A stretch of 64,000 nt of DNA, from contig NC_056418.1 of assembly GCF_905147365.1 (NCBI RefSeq), positions 2,727,262 through 2,791,261 of the forward strand, in the 5' to 3' direction. The DNA comes from Aricia agestis. Lineage: Eukaryota > Arthropoda > Insecta > Lepidoptera > Lycaenidae. The translations under genes and the position numbers were made by a program. Positions 26,601 to 37,339 of this stretch are shown piece by piece; the first letter of the stretch is position 1; the number at the start of each line of letters is the position of its first letter. The notes beneath the pieces are model-generated. The model was not told the origin of the DNA. It searched no databases and worked only from the letters and a program-made list of their open reading frames with translations.

Positions 26601-29600
26601 AGCAACACAAAAGACTGCTCAATCAGCAGTTGACACGAGCAAAGCTTATGCAGCTTCTGCTAAAGGTATGCCTTAAATACATTGATGAAGTGTAAACTAT
26701 TAAATGAACAAAAAAATTATAAATTTAAAATTTGTAGATACTGTTGCAAGTACTGTGGATGCAGCAAAGAATAATGCATACAATGCATTTGATGCTAGTA
26801 AAACTTATGCTTCTGGAGCTAAAGGTAAAAATATAGATAATAAATACGTCTTAAAGTATACATCTTACAAATAAATAATACAAGTATTCGATTTATAGAT
26901 TCAGTATCAGATTCTTTAAGTAAAACGTTACAAAGTACAAAAGATGCTTCAAATTCGGTAGTCGAAACGACTAAAAACTGTGCAGACAACGCTAAAGGTT
27001 TGAATACTTTGAAGCAACACTAGCGCGTGCTTGTTTTGTGTTACCTTACTTAACTTTACCTATAGAATTGTATTGTAGTTAGATTATAATTTATAACTAT
27101 GTGCTCCTACAGTTTGTATGTTTTTATGTGTTTAAAATGTGGCTAATTCTTTTTATTGTTGAATGTTTTTATGTGTTTAAAATATGCCTAATTCTTTTTA
27201 TTGTTGAAAACATGTTTTATTTTCTGTTCTAACATTTTGTTTTGCACTAATGCTCGTAGAATCTGCACAAAGCTCAATTCAGAGTACTTTGGACTCTTCG
27301 AGAGCGTATGCGTTTTCAGCGCTTGATGTTGGAAAATCCTATTTTGATAGCGCTAGAGGTATGATTTGTAAAGCTTGATTTATTTTTTCTGAGCACTTAT
27401 TAGTAGAATTTATTTTTATGAGTCAAATTAAAATTTTAGACTCAGTTGCAAACACTTTGGATAACACGAAAAAAACTGCACAAAGCACACTAGAAACTGG
27501 AAAAACATATATGGAATCAGCCAAAGGTAGAGTTTGATTATAATAATTGTTTAATCTAACTTATTAGATCACGACAATTTCTTTGAAAATCATAATGACC
27601 TTCTGACTATTTTAGACTCAGTTGCAAATACAGTACATACTACAGTTGACGCTACTAAAAATGCAGCTGAGAGTGCTTACAATAAAAGCGCGTCAATCGC
27701 TACGGGAGTTAAAGGTATATTAAAACCTACACAGTTACGTTCAGTAATATTATAACATTATACACAAACAATCTAGGTGATGTGCCTACCAAAAATTAAT
27801 AAAAATTATATTTTTTAGATTCAGTAGACAGCACTATTCAAAGTACTGTAGATACATCTAAAAATGTTGCTAGCTCAGTGTACGACAAAGGTTCCTCGCT
27901 TGTAACTGGTGCCAAAGGTACAGCAGCTTTCCATATAGCTTACATTATATCTCGCTGGATTAATTCATGATTTTTACAATAATTATTATCGACTTTCATA
28001 TTTTAGATACTGTTGCTAACACTGTACATAGTACTGTTGATACAACGAAGAATGTTGCTAGCTCGGTATATGACAAGAGCTCTTCGCTTGTAACTGGTGC
28101 CAAAGGTACAGTAAATATACAAGAAGTTTTGTTTCTGTGGTATGATTAGTCCATGATTTAGACAATAATAATTAAAGTCTTTCATATTTTTAGATACTGT
28201 TGCTAATACTCTACATAGTACTGTTGATACAACGAAGAATGTTGCTAGCTCGGTATATGACAAGAGCTCTTCGCTTGTAACAGGTGCCAAAGGTACAGCA
28301 CATATACACGAAGCTTTTGTTTCTCTGGTGTGATTAGTCCATGATTTTGATATTAATATTTATCGTCTTTCATATTTTAGATACTGTTGCTAATACTGTA
28401 CATGGTACTGTTGATACAACGAAGAATGTTGCTAGCTCGGTATATGACAAGAGCTCTTCGCTTGTAACAGATGCCAAAGGTACAGCACATATACACGAAG
28501 CTTTTGTTTCTCTGGTGTGATTAGTCCATGATTTTGATATAAATAATTATCGTCTTTCATATTTTAGATACTGTTGCTAATACTGTACATGGTACTGTTG
28601 ATACAACGAAGAATGTTGCTAGCTCGGTATATGACAAGAGCTCTTCGCTTGTAACAGGTGCCAAAGGTATAGCAGATATACACGCAGTTTTGTTTCTCTG
28701 GTGAGATTAGTCAATGATTTTAACATTAATAATAATTATCGTCTTTCATATTTTTAGATACTCTTGCTAACACTGTACAAGGTACTGTTGATACAACGAA
28801 AAATGTTGCTAGTTCTGCGTACGATAAGAGCTCTTCGCTTGTAACTGGTGCTAAAGGTACAGCAATTTTTCATTAAACTTTTACTATGTCTGCTTTGATT
28901 ATTCTTTGATTTAATATCGTATTTTCATTTGTAGAGACTGTTGCAAACACAGTACACAGTACGGTTGATGCAACGAAAAATGTTGTTAGCTCTGTGTACG
29001 ATAAAAGTTCCTCCCTTGTAACTGGTGCCAAAGGTAGAGTAATTGAAGAAATCTTATTTTCTTTCTTTTCAATTTCTTTAATACGAATGTAAATATTTTT
29101 TTTAATAATTATAGATACCGTTGCTAACACTATCCAAAGTACTGTCGATACAACGAAAAATGTTGCTAGTTCTGTATACGATAAAAGTTCCGCAGCAGCA
29201 ACTGGTGCTAAAGGTGAATCATCAATAAATTAAATTTGTTTATTTTTTGTTTATATTATTTTTATTTTTTATAATATCTTAATTATATTTTAGATACCGT
29301 ATCAAGCACAGTGCAAAGTACAATAGATACAACTAAAAACGCTGCAGATTCTTTATATGATAAAAGTTGTTCCCTTACAACTGGCGCTAAAGGTAATGAG
29401 CAAGAATCACGATCATGGTTATTTACATTTGTATAGCCTAACCATTAATTTTATTGTAGATTCAGTTGCTAGCGCATTAAAAGGTACTATCGACATCACG
29501 AAAAACGTAGTTGATACAGCCTATGATAAGACTTCTGTAGTTGTTACTGGTACCAAAGGTAACCCGGACTTTATCAGAAAAAGATCTTTCGTTATCATAA

Positions 29601-32600
29601 AAAATATCGTAAAATGTTAAATTTCAATAATTACACCCATGTTTTAGACGTTTCTATCATATTCCATCTAAACATATTAATGTTTGCCTTTTAACACATT
29701 AATGTTTGCTTTTTTTAAGAGTACCTACTGAGTAGCTTTATGTTTTTTACTATTTTTTATTTATGCATTGTAGACGCAGTAGCAAATACATTACATAGCA
29801 CAGTAGATACAACGAAGAACGTTGCAAGTTCGGTTTATGACAAAAGTGCATCATTAGTTGCTGGTGCTAAAGGTACAACGTTTGTCACATTTAAAAATAT
29901 GATTTAAAAATTGAAATCCCTCATTATTACATTTTAATTTGTATTTTATAGATTCAGCTAATGCTAAAGGCACAATAGTACAAATTAACCATTGATTAGT
30001 CTTATGATATTCTTACAGTAATAATTATACAATTGTTAAATTATTTTCGATTTTATAGATTCGGTTGCAAGCACAGTACAAAGCACAGTAGATACGACAA
30101 ATAATGTTGCAAGCTCAATCATTGACAAAAAATTGTTTAGAATTTTCTTTTCTCACATTAAGCTTTGCATTTTGTAGATTCGGTTGCAAGCACAATACAG
30201 AGCACAGTAGACACCACCAAAAATGTTGCAGGTTCTGTAGTTGATAAGAGTACTTCTTTGGTAACTGGAGCTAAAGGTACAGAATAATATACAATTAATG
30301 TCCGCAAATTTTTTTAATATGAAATATTTTAAATAAAAGCCTAATTGTCTTATTTGTAGATTCAGTTTCAAGCGCGATACATAACACAGTAGATACAACA
30401 AAAAATATTACAGGTAACGTAAGAGGTAAACTCTGGTATTTTCTTATGAGAAGTGTTTTAATACAAACGTCAAACACCTATACTATATTTTTAATTTCGC
30501 TTTTCATTATTTTACGTTTTTTTTATTTTGTAGATTCAGTTGCCGAAAAAGTGCAAAGCACAGTCGGTACAACTAAAAACATTGCTGATAGTATTTACGA
30601 CAAAAGTTGTTCACTAGTCGGCAGTGTCAAAGGTAATTTGTGAATTGTGATACGAATTGTTGAAAATCTCAACGACCATTATGTCTTTGACTTCAAGATT
30701 TCTACTGTTGCTATTATATTTTTGTACTACACAATAAATGTTTATTGAATTTTAAATCTAAAACTTCTCTTTTTTAAAACTTTCGTTATTTACTATTTTT
30801 GTATCATATTTTCAATAATTTCATACTTTTCTTTCTTACTCTAACAACTCATCTAATTTTCTTTTATTTCTTTTCTCACCTATTTTGCACTTGTAGATAC
30901 TTTTACTTCGGTGGTGGATTCTTCAGAAGACGAGCCTGACTCTGCTTTAGACGATGCTAAAGGTATTGGTTCTGAGGGTTAATACTTAGGGGTATAAGAT
31001 TCTGCTTAAAGCTTTTGAAACTAAACTAATAATGTGGCTGTTTTTTCTAGCTTTACTAATTTAGGATATGGAAGATCTAACATGCTTTATGTGTTTTTAG
31101 TGTAAGGTTTACAACATACTTTAAAGCGCTGAATAAAAGCACAATGTGTTTGTTTCTTCAAAAACGATGACGCAGACTCAAGTAAGACAAGAGTTAAGGT
31201 ATAATTAGTACTACACTTTGAACTACCTGTAACGTTATTTTGGTGTTTCTTGATTTTTAACTGTGTTTTTGTTTTCATGTGCATGGTTTTTACCTATATT
31301 ACATAAGTTTTACGAGTATTTCAGTTTAAGGGTGTTATAATACTTTTATTAAGTATTTATTATGTTTTCATTGCTTTTGTGTTTTTGGTATTTGTGACTA
31401 ATACGGATTTGTTTTGTGTTTCTTAGTTATTACGACGTTAAATATTATATTTCAAATAATTAAGTCAAGTTGGGCTTGAACTGAACCATCTCCGTCGTCC
31501 TTTCTCGCTGTTACTTTGGGAGTTTTAGTCTATTACTTATTTTTTCGATCCGAACCTTTCATCTTAATTACACAAGGTTTTGTATACTGTCTGCAAGGTC
31601 TTATAAAACATAACAAAAAAAAATGTTAATAATTGGACTTCATCTTCATAACTTTCTACTCTTAGGGCCTAAATCAAGTCATTTAAACCGTTCAAAATCG
31701 CTTACGAGAGAATTTGTTGCAGATACCATCAACACCACTGTGGACTCGACGAAGAAGGCGGCTGAGGACGCCAAGGAAAAGGCTCGTCATGCTGCCGAGG
31801 CTGCCAAGGAAGAGGCCAGAAAGGCTGCTGAGGCCGCTAGGAATGAAGCTAAGAGAGCTGCCAGTAAGTAAAAAAATAAGTTTTTTTTACTTACCATTCA
31901 GAGACTTTCTCCTGTGAATTCTCTATTTGAGATATAAGTTCGTTTCGACTGTCAATGACATTTAACCGAGAAATATAGTGGAAGCCGGTAGATAGGGCAT
32001 CACCTGTACTATCATCCGCAAAGCAATAAATGCCGTTGGTCTGTAGCATGTCATTGATCTGCCAAAAAACTTGTGATCTATTTGCATAAATTCTCGGGAA
32101 GCCCATATTATTATGATGGAAGCTTTGATAGCAGCGCTTTAAGCCAAACCCGATCAAAGGCCTTCGCAATATCCAAACTAACAGCCAATGCCTCTCCTCT
32201 CCACACAATCACCTGAGCCCAACGATGAGTTTGGTACGCCAAGAGATAACCAGCCAAGCGACCCTTTTGGAACCCGTATTATTTGTCTCGTTTGTCGCTT
32301 AGTAATGTCTAACCGCCCAAGTATCGAAAGAGCTGATAATGGATTCCATTGTCTTCAAGAAGACGGAGGCTTTAGAAATTGGTCTGTAGTTGGAAGGATT
32401 TGAGCGGTTACCTTTTTTGGGGATCGGGTACACTAAGGCTATCATCTAATAAGCCGGGATAATGGCAGAAGAGTAGGAGAACCGAAAACGACATGTTAAG
32501 ACCGGAGCCAACTCTAAAGCACACTTTTTCAACACAATAGGAGGGATGGGGGGATTCCGTCAGGCCCACTAGACTTTTGGATATCAAGGACATGCCGGGC

Positions 32601-35600
32601 TATTCACTTTGAGCGCTGATGTAACCTAATATCCGAAATGATGCCCCTGCATTATGTTATGGTCGGCGGTTTTTATCCCAAGGTCATCAAGGGTCGAGTT
32701 TGACGTTTTACGTCTTTGTATTTTGTGTCGTGAGCCAACGATCCATTTCCTACTTGTAGGGATGGTAGGATGGCTTTCAGAAATATCCTTCAATAGCTTA
32801 GGCCAGATACCAGAATTCACGGGTTCCCAAAGGAAGGCACTCGAGTCTCTTAACAATACTATTGACGTGCTGTTTCTTGGCCCGAGTGATCTCTCTCTTT
32901 AAGGATCTATAGGCAAGGTTGTACTCTATTTTATATGTATATATCCACGCATATGCGCGAGGGAGGTTAATATTTATCAACAACAACAATAGGTCAACAA
33001 TATTTTTTTACTGATCCGTCAACAAGAAAATATTAGCTAACTAGACGTTCCACGTGGCCTCGCCCGCACTAATGAGAAATTTTACGGAAACCGTACATTT
33101 TCTCGCAAATAATAGCCTACGTTCCTTCACGTCATGACTCATGGTCTACTCTATATCGGTGCCAAATAACTTAAACATTCATCCAGTAGTTCGCGAGATA
33201 AGCGCCTTCAAATAATTTTTCCCGTTTTTTTCACGTTTTCCTATGTTTCTGCGCTTCTATTAGTCTTAGAGTGATAATTTATAGTCTGTAGTCTTCCTCA
33301 ATAAATGAGCCATCTAACAACGAAATAATTTTTCAAATCGGACCAGTAGTTCCTGAGATTAGCGCGTTCAAACAAACAAACTCTTCCACTTCATAATATT
33401 AGTATAGATTTACATTTTTAACCCCCGACAAAAAAGAGGGGTGTTATAAGTTTGACGTGTCTGTCTGTCGGTCTGTCTGTCTGTCTGCCTGTCTGTCTGT
33501 CTGTCTGTGGCATCGTAGCATCCATACGGGTGGACCGATTTTGATCTAGTTTTTTTTATTTGAAAGCTGACTTAATTGAGAGTGTTCTTAGCTATAGTTC
33601 ATCATCATCAGCCTGCTCCGTGCAGGAAAATCGCGGTTCATCTGGTTCGTGAAGGGCCGATTAGCATCTTGCAGTCGTTTGGTGGGCTTTATTGCATTCT
33701 AGTTCGTGACATTTATAAATATTTACACATTAATGGAAAGTTGACCTAGTGCTGCAGCATCACCTGGTAATCAATAGGATACCCAACTCCTCACCAACTT
33801 AGAGCAATGGTTTCGTGTTTGGGCTCATTTTAATTGCGACAACTAGTAAGACGTAGATAACCAATAAATTTTTGCATGCTGCTGCTGCAGCATCACCTGG
33901 ATTCTGTAGGAGCCGAGCTCCATATGAACCCAAAGTGGAGGTTTCATGTTTGGACTTATATTGACCGCCTCATCCCAAAGGACATTCCTAGATGGTATTC
34001 ATTGGGATATAATATGATCCTGATGATAGGAATTATTCTGCACTATAACCAACACAAGTTTAAAAAGCATGAAATTAAATTAAATTAAGAAATTTAAAAA
34101 ACCCCCCGCCAAACAACTTTAAAAGGTAATAAAATAATATATTTTACTGACTTTAAGTTTAAATAATTCCTAAGTGTAAAGTGATATTTTAGTCCATAAT
34201 TGTTGTCAATGTGTGTCGGGGGACCGCTAATGTAGATGTTTGATTTCACATAACATTATAATGTAAGGGTCAGTTCATAGCGAACCGAATCGAGACAATC
34301 AGTGACATGGCGATACAAAATGCAAAAGACACTATTGGCGGTCCCCCGATACACCGTGACAACAGTTATGGACTAAAATGTCACTTTACACTTAGGAATT
34401 ATTTAAACTTAAAGTCAATAAAATATATTATTTTATTACTTTTTAACGTTGTTTGGCGGGGGTTTTTTTAAATTTCTTAATTTAATTTTATATACCATGC
34501 ACATATAAGGTCGTGCTACATAAATAATAAGTCGATCTTCTTAACACTAATATACGGGCTTTTATCTTTAGAAACATGGAAAAGCAACAAACTATACAAG
34601 AATAAGCGTGTAAATGACCGGAGCATGGCTCAGGGGAATAAAAATATACGTGGAATAACCATGCAAAATTTCACTGCACTTGTTAAAACTTCATTTATGA
34701 CACGAATAAACGTGCATTGATACAATAGTGTTAACAAGTCACATATTATTCACTAGAATAATAATTTAACATGTTTTTTTTTAAATATGCGGTAAGCCGA
34801 TAATATTTGATTAATAATAAATATATGAGCTGAAAGATAATTTTTTTACCTTTAATTTGGTTGCACATTGTATTTGTCTACTTATTTATTATGTAGTCAA
34901 AGTTATATGGTTCCAAACGTTTTTTTGCCTTCCTGAAAAGTTGTATTTTTTCGATTGCACGTTTATTCGTTGGGGCCATCGATATAATTTAGTACTAACA
35001 GAAAAACCACGTAGGTTGACGTAGTACAAGTTATCAGTTTACGTCTCTGTACAAAATTTTTTAGAAGTAGGATGAGTGCATTCCAATGGTACTACAAAAT
35101 ATACCTTATAAAAGATACTTTATTAAAAAAGAAACATTTTAAAAAAGGTACCTATATGTCGTTCTTTTTTTTTTCAAAAAAGTACAATAGTACCTAGAGT
35201 TTTGCATTTAATTCTAAAAATAAAAGTTTGTTATATGGCTGACTATTATTTTACGTTACTTACGGGCTACGGCTCGGTTCCCAATATTTGATCTATCTCT
35301 GGTTTTGCCCCACTAGAGATAGGAATAGCTCACATTAGACATTAGAGACATATATTTTATGTCAATTGTGAGCTATTCCTATTTCTAGTAGGCCAAAACC
35401 AGAGATAAGTAGATCAAATATTGGGATAGGCCGTTAATGTTTCTTAAGAACTATAAAATGAAAACCTCTGTCAAAAAGTAATACTCTACGAACCACAAGA
35501 ACAAAAATACAGGATTTGAGCTAATTAGATATTGTTAAAAAAACAAGCAAACTTTTACTAGAACCGGATCACATAGCCGAGCTAAAAATTACAGACGCCG

Positions 35601-36420
35601 CAGTAGAGGAATCCAAGAAAGCGGCTGAGAAGGCAGCGGCTGATGCATCCAACGCCGTCCACAGCACCGTCGACAACACACTCAAGAGGGTGGAAAACGC
35701 CGCTGACCAGGGTATGAAGAACGCGGGAAACGTCGTCGATGCCAAGATTAAGGACGCAGACAAATATCTGAACGAGAAGCGCGACGCAGTAAGTGTTGAA
35801 ATCATTAAGTTAATATATTCCGCTAGGTATATTAACATTTAACTTTATGGTTGATATTGAGATGACATTCATGACTGTCCTATGAAATAAAAAATACGTG
35901 TGGCACTTGGAGTCGGGGACTGCCGCGAGCTATTGCAATGTGCAACGCAAGATGTATCTAAATAGAAACTAGCATGTGAAGGTCCATAAACAACCTCTTA
36001 TAAAAAAGACATGTTGCCAGTTTGCCACTAGCACGATGTAGCTGACAAACAGCGCCATCTATTATGAATTATTGGAACTAACTATACTTAAAAACACTGA
36101 GCAGAAATCTGCCGAACTGAAACGACGTTATGCACGTAAATGTTAGTTGTTTTGTTTTTCGTTGCGGAATTTCTTGATTCGGTCGCCGCGCTCAAAGCTC
36201 GTGATTAAAGCTATGCTATAGCTTAAAATTTAAAAACTAAGATGCTTTTAATGGAATGAATGTTACTTTCCATTGACTTATCTTAGTTTTATTCTATCCC
36301 ACGTTAATTAAAATTATTTTTATGTTTCAGCTTCTGAACAACTTGTCTCATGCCGTTCACGACGGCGCAGAGGGCGCCACCGGTCTCCTTAGCAAGGGAC
36401 TCGCTACTTTCCCCAAATAA
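11694..36420 (+). CDS. Perilipin-4/LEA-like amphipathic 11-mer repeat protein, about 1,123 residues
   Basis: Thirty-four coding exons join in phase. Exon 1 (11694-11712, MFSSIA) and a 12.8-kb intron lead to exon 2 (24541-24720) and exon 3 (25003-25137). These give a Lys/Glu/Ala-rich head (GAFRSIGEKTASLFERKKK). Then come 28 repeat exons (25272-30962), an LEA-like exon (31723-31863), exon 35595-35788 and the last exon 36331-36420 ending LATFPK-stop. The predicted 1,123 residues are nearly all 11-residue periods poor in bulky residues. The middle resembles the Thr/Val/Gly-rich 33-mers of vertebrate perilipin-4, which coat lipid droplets as an amphipathic helix. The stretch AAEAAKEEARK resembles group-3 LEA proteins. 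There is no signal peptide, membrane segment or enzymatic motif. I infer a lipid-surface or stress-protective role; function is not shown by the sequence. All repeat exons can be skipped without a frame change. I do not recognise a named insect orthologue. Confidence 0.82.
12389..12570. repeat. GGGCCA-rich interspersed repeat
   Basis: GATGGGCCAGCG recurs several times, with roughly inverted ends (GCGCCTCCACAAGATGGGCC against an inverted GAGGCGTACCACAAT). Related sequence lies at about 13145-13305 and 48930-49070. It is probably a MITE family; boundaries and target duplication were not resolved. Confidence 0.4.
13043..13106. repeat. Perfect 29-bp hairpin
   Basis: A left arm starting CCGGTGAACTTCTCTCC and its exact inverted complement are separated by only six bases (13072-13077). 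No ambiguity or gene is associated with it. It is likely a compact palindromic repeat. Confidence 0.7.
13826..14030 (+). repeat. Lepidopteran interspersed repeat
   Basis: The block begins ACTAATATTATAAATGCGAA, then has a TGTCTGTCTG tract, ACCGATTTTGGTGAAATTTG, and GAGTCCCGGGAAAGGATA. The same order is found at 18270-18430 and 22785-22960, and in part at 4280-4390 and 19185-19290. Confidence 0.55.
15556..16125. mobile_element. Long-TIR MITE, 570 bp
   Basis: Near-perfect terminal inverted repeats of about 101 bp start TGTCGCAGGCGGATTGTATA. Each contains a smaller palindrome GGCGGATT-gtat-AATCCGCC and a TACGGCTAGCTG motif. The flanking bases are TA on both sides. The centre (about 15660-16020) is non-coding. 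The long, well-preserved arms suggest recent activity of an unseen transposase. Confidence 0.78.
17857..18056. mobile_element. GTAC-ended MITE split by a SINE
   Basis: The left terminus GAGGAAATTGATTCCTAGGC (from 17857) and right terminus CCAACTTCTCTGATAGTAC (to 18056) match the intact elements at 37340-37606 and 47938-48093. The interior is occupied by a tRNA-derived SINE (17911-18015). A further single end of the family lies at 17323-17350. Confidence 0.6.
17911..18015 (-). mobile_element. tRNA-derived SINE
   Basis: On the minus strand a tRNA-like head carries the RNA polymerase III B box within GCGGGTTCGAATCCCG. It is followed by GAACAAAAAGTTTTCAAGG and TTCCTGGGTCATGGATGTG, then an AT-rich tail. 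The body is shared with 43884-43985 and 47710-47843. The A-box region is truncated or altered, so it is a SINE and not a tRNA gene. Confidence 0.72.
18779..18870 (-). mobile_element. LINE reverse-transcriptase scrap
   Basis: The minus strand reads KKFGVPQGSTLEPLIFDV, matching the GVPQGSxLGPLLF motif of non-LTR reverse transcriptases. Nothing else recognisable of the enzyme remains nearby. It is a short relic within intron 1 of the repeat-protein gene. Confidence 0.55.
28007..28757 (+). repeat. Recent 187-bp exon-plus-intron tandem duplication
   Basis: Exons starting at 28007, 28194, 28381 and 28568 are nearly identical and spaced exactly 187 bp. Their introns also match (for example TTAGTCCATGATTTTGATAT and TCGTCTTTCATATTTTAG). 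The next exon, 190 bp on at 28758, is clearly related but more diverged. The unit of amplification is therefore the exon together with its intron. Confidence 0.88.
29952..30140 (+). pseudogene. Two decayed repeat exons
   Basis: At 29952-29969 an 18-bp remnant keeps only DSANAK-type ends, with GC in place of the GT donor. At 30059-30140 a copy begins normally (DSVASTVQSTV) but loses its third 11-mer and donor after SSIIDKK. Because all neighbours are phase 1-1, omission of both leaves the reading frame intact. Confidence 0.72.
31723..31863 (+). CDS. LEA-like exon of the repeat-protein gene
   Basis: This 141-bp exon follows TTTGTTGCAG and ends GCC-A before GTAAGT. It encodes DTINTTVDSTKKAAEDAKEK, then Ala/Lys/Glu-rich 11-mers such as AAEAAKEEARK, closely resembling the group-3 LEA motif. 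Compared with the array it is GC-richer and charge-rich, so the protein changes character from Thr/Ser/Val-rich to highly charged helix here. It joins in phase to 35595-35788 across a 3.7-kb transposon-filled intron. Confidence 0.82.
31891..32990 (-). mobile_element. Jockey/CR1-like LINE fragment, decayed
   Basis: Antisense to the host gene, the minus strand shows reverse-transcriptase blocks in order: NRSNPSNYRPISKAS, SLDIAKAFDRVW, and after a deletion INDMLQTNGIYCFADDST containing the catalytic ADD. Frames are broken by stops and deletions. The element at 49741-50166 belongs to the same family (shared INDMLQTNGI and SLDIAKAFDRVW). Confidence 0.75.
33050..33410 (+). repeat. Lepidopteran interspersed repeat
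   Basis: Shared motifs include CCGTTTTTTTCACGTTTTCC, CCTCAATAAATGAGCCATCT, TTCAAATCGGACCAGTAGTT and a terminal ATAATATTAGTATAGATT. Other copies lie at 38500-38900, inverted at about 42405-42610, and at about 56780-56885. The element class is not determinable here. Confidence 0.55.
33418..33545 (+). repeat. ACCCCCGAC repeat with (TGTC)n tract
   Basis: AACCCCCGACAAAAAAGAGG followed by TGTTATAAGTTTGACGTGTC and an imperfect (TCTG)n run. The same head occurs inside the 46200, 51822 and 52859 repeats. Confidence 0.55.
34077..34488. mobile_element. Long-TIR MITE, 412 bp
   Basis: Arms of about 145 bp with few mismatches begin AAATTAAATTAAGAAATTTA and include CCCCCGCCAAACAAC and CCTAAGTGTAAAGTGA. 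The central loop (about 34222-34335) is unique. It is non-coding and lies in the last long intron of the repeat-protein gene. Confidence 0.75.
35280..35425. mobile_element. Foldback MITE, 146 bp
   Basis: Two roughly 58-bp arms start CCCAATATTTGATCTATCTC and end in the inverted complement, with a short AT-rich loop. It is located 170 bp upstream of the exon at 35595. Confidence 0.68.
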
Positions 36421-36547
36421 ACGCACAAAACTTCAGTCATACTCGGGAAGCTGGCAGGCTGCTATTTAAAAAAAATGTGTCGTGTGATGTTTAATTTTTA
36501 AATTTTATAATTACGCTTATGTATAGTTGTATATAATTATGTATCGT

Positions 36548-36553
36548 AATAAA
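36548..36553 (+). terminator. Polyadenylation signal AATAAA
   Basis: A canonical AATAAA lies 128 bp after the stop codon of the repeat-protein gene, in AT-rich sequence. It is the first clear candidate for its 3' end. Confidence 0.55.
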
Positions 36554-36745
36554 AAAAGGAACCGAAAACTGCGGCAACATATTCTCATGCAAACTGTCTA
36601 GTTTCCCGATGCTTCTTTATTTAATTTTATAGTAATAAGTGAATTCTACGCATAGATTTAAACCAGTTTATGCTCAGTTTCTGATATTATTTAACAGGGG
36701 TTTGTCCATTCAACTGTTTGTTTTGATCAATTAAAAGCCCTAGTG

Positions 36746-36875
36746 CAGTGTTTCCCGACCTGTGGTCCGCGGACCCCTGGTAGTCCACGGCATCATACAA
36801 TTTGTTTTAGAGCGTCCGTGAAAAATGTGTTTGAATTTCTAGGGGTCCCTGGCTGAAAAAGGTTGGGAAACTTTG
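36746..36875. mobile_element. Short hAT MITE, 130 bp
   Basis: The element starts CAGTGTTTCCCGACC and ends GGTTGGGAAACTTTG. It is flanked by a perfect 8-bp duplication CCCTAGTG (36738-36745 and 36876-36883). Internal GGTCCGCGGACCCC is typical of this class. Confidence 0.85.
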
Positions 36876-37339
36876 CCCTAGTGAATCTATAGATAAACCT
36901 CATAAAACAGGATGCATCAGTGCTTACCAATATACTGTTATTAAAAATCGTGCGATGCCGAATTTATAGTGTTGTTGTTTACCACCGGATTTTAAACCGT
37001 GAATGCGACATCGTTTCTTTACTCAAATTACGATATTTAAGTAGATTAAAATATAGAATTAGGTTATTTTTATATCGATTGCATTGTTTGGCACTTTAAT
37101 GCATTTTAAGATTGCACAAACCTAGCTTGGCTTAACCGTCCATCAACTGCCTTTACAAAAGTATTTATTGTATTGTGCTGTTATGAGATACAAATTTTAA
37201 CAGAATTGTTACTGAAATATCGTTCCTACTCACAGAATATTTTATTATAATATACATATTTTGTTAGTATGTATATTGTATTATATCCTTGTCAATTTTA
37301 TATATTAACAAATATTTATGTAAAATAAGAATCAATAAG

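Larger units (their letters stand above)
25272..30962 (+). repeat. Array of 28 tandem phase-1 mini-exons encoding 11-mers
   Basis: Intact exons start at 25272, 25528, 25683, 25860, 26050, 26231, 26402, 26567, 26738, 26899, 27260, 27440, 27616, 27819, 28007, 28194, 28381, 28568, 28758, 28935, 29115, 29294, 29460, 29774, 30178, 30360, 30534 and 30897. Twenty are 99 bp, five are 87 bp and three are 66 bp. All begin after AG with two bases of an Asp or Glu codon, and all end AAA-G or AGA-G before GT. A 99-bp exon gives three 11-mers; a typical first is DTVANTVHSTV, a second is DTTKNVASSVY, and a third is DKSSSLVTGAK. The 87-bp class lacks four residues of the first 11-mer and the 66-bp class lacks one whole 11-mer. 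Introns are mostly 70-100 bp. The last exon is acidic and departs from the pattern. Confidence 0.92.

Noticed and set aside
25272..30962. CRISPR-like regular array
   Set aside because: Regular spacing is due to coding exons with splice sites and a continuous reading frame; the repeats are 66-99 bp, diverged, and translate to 11-mers.
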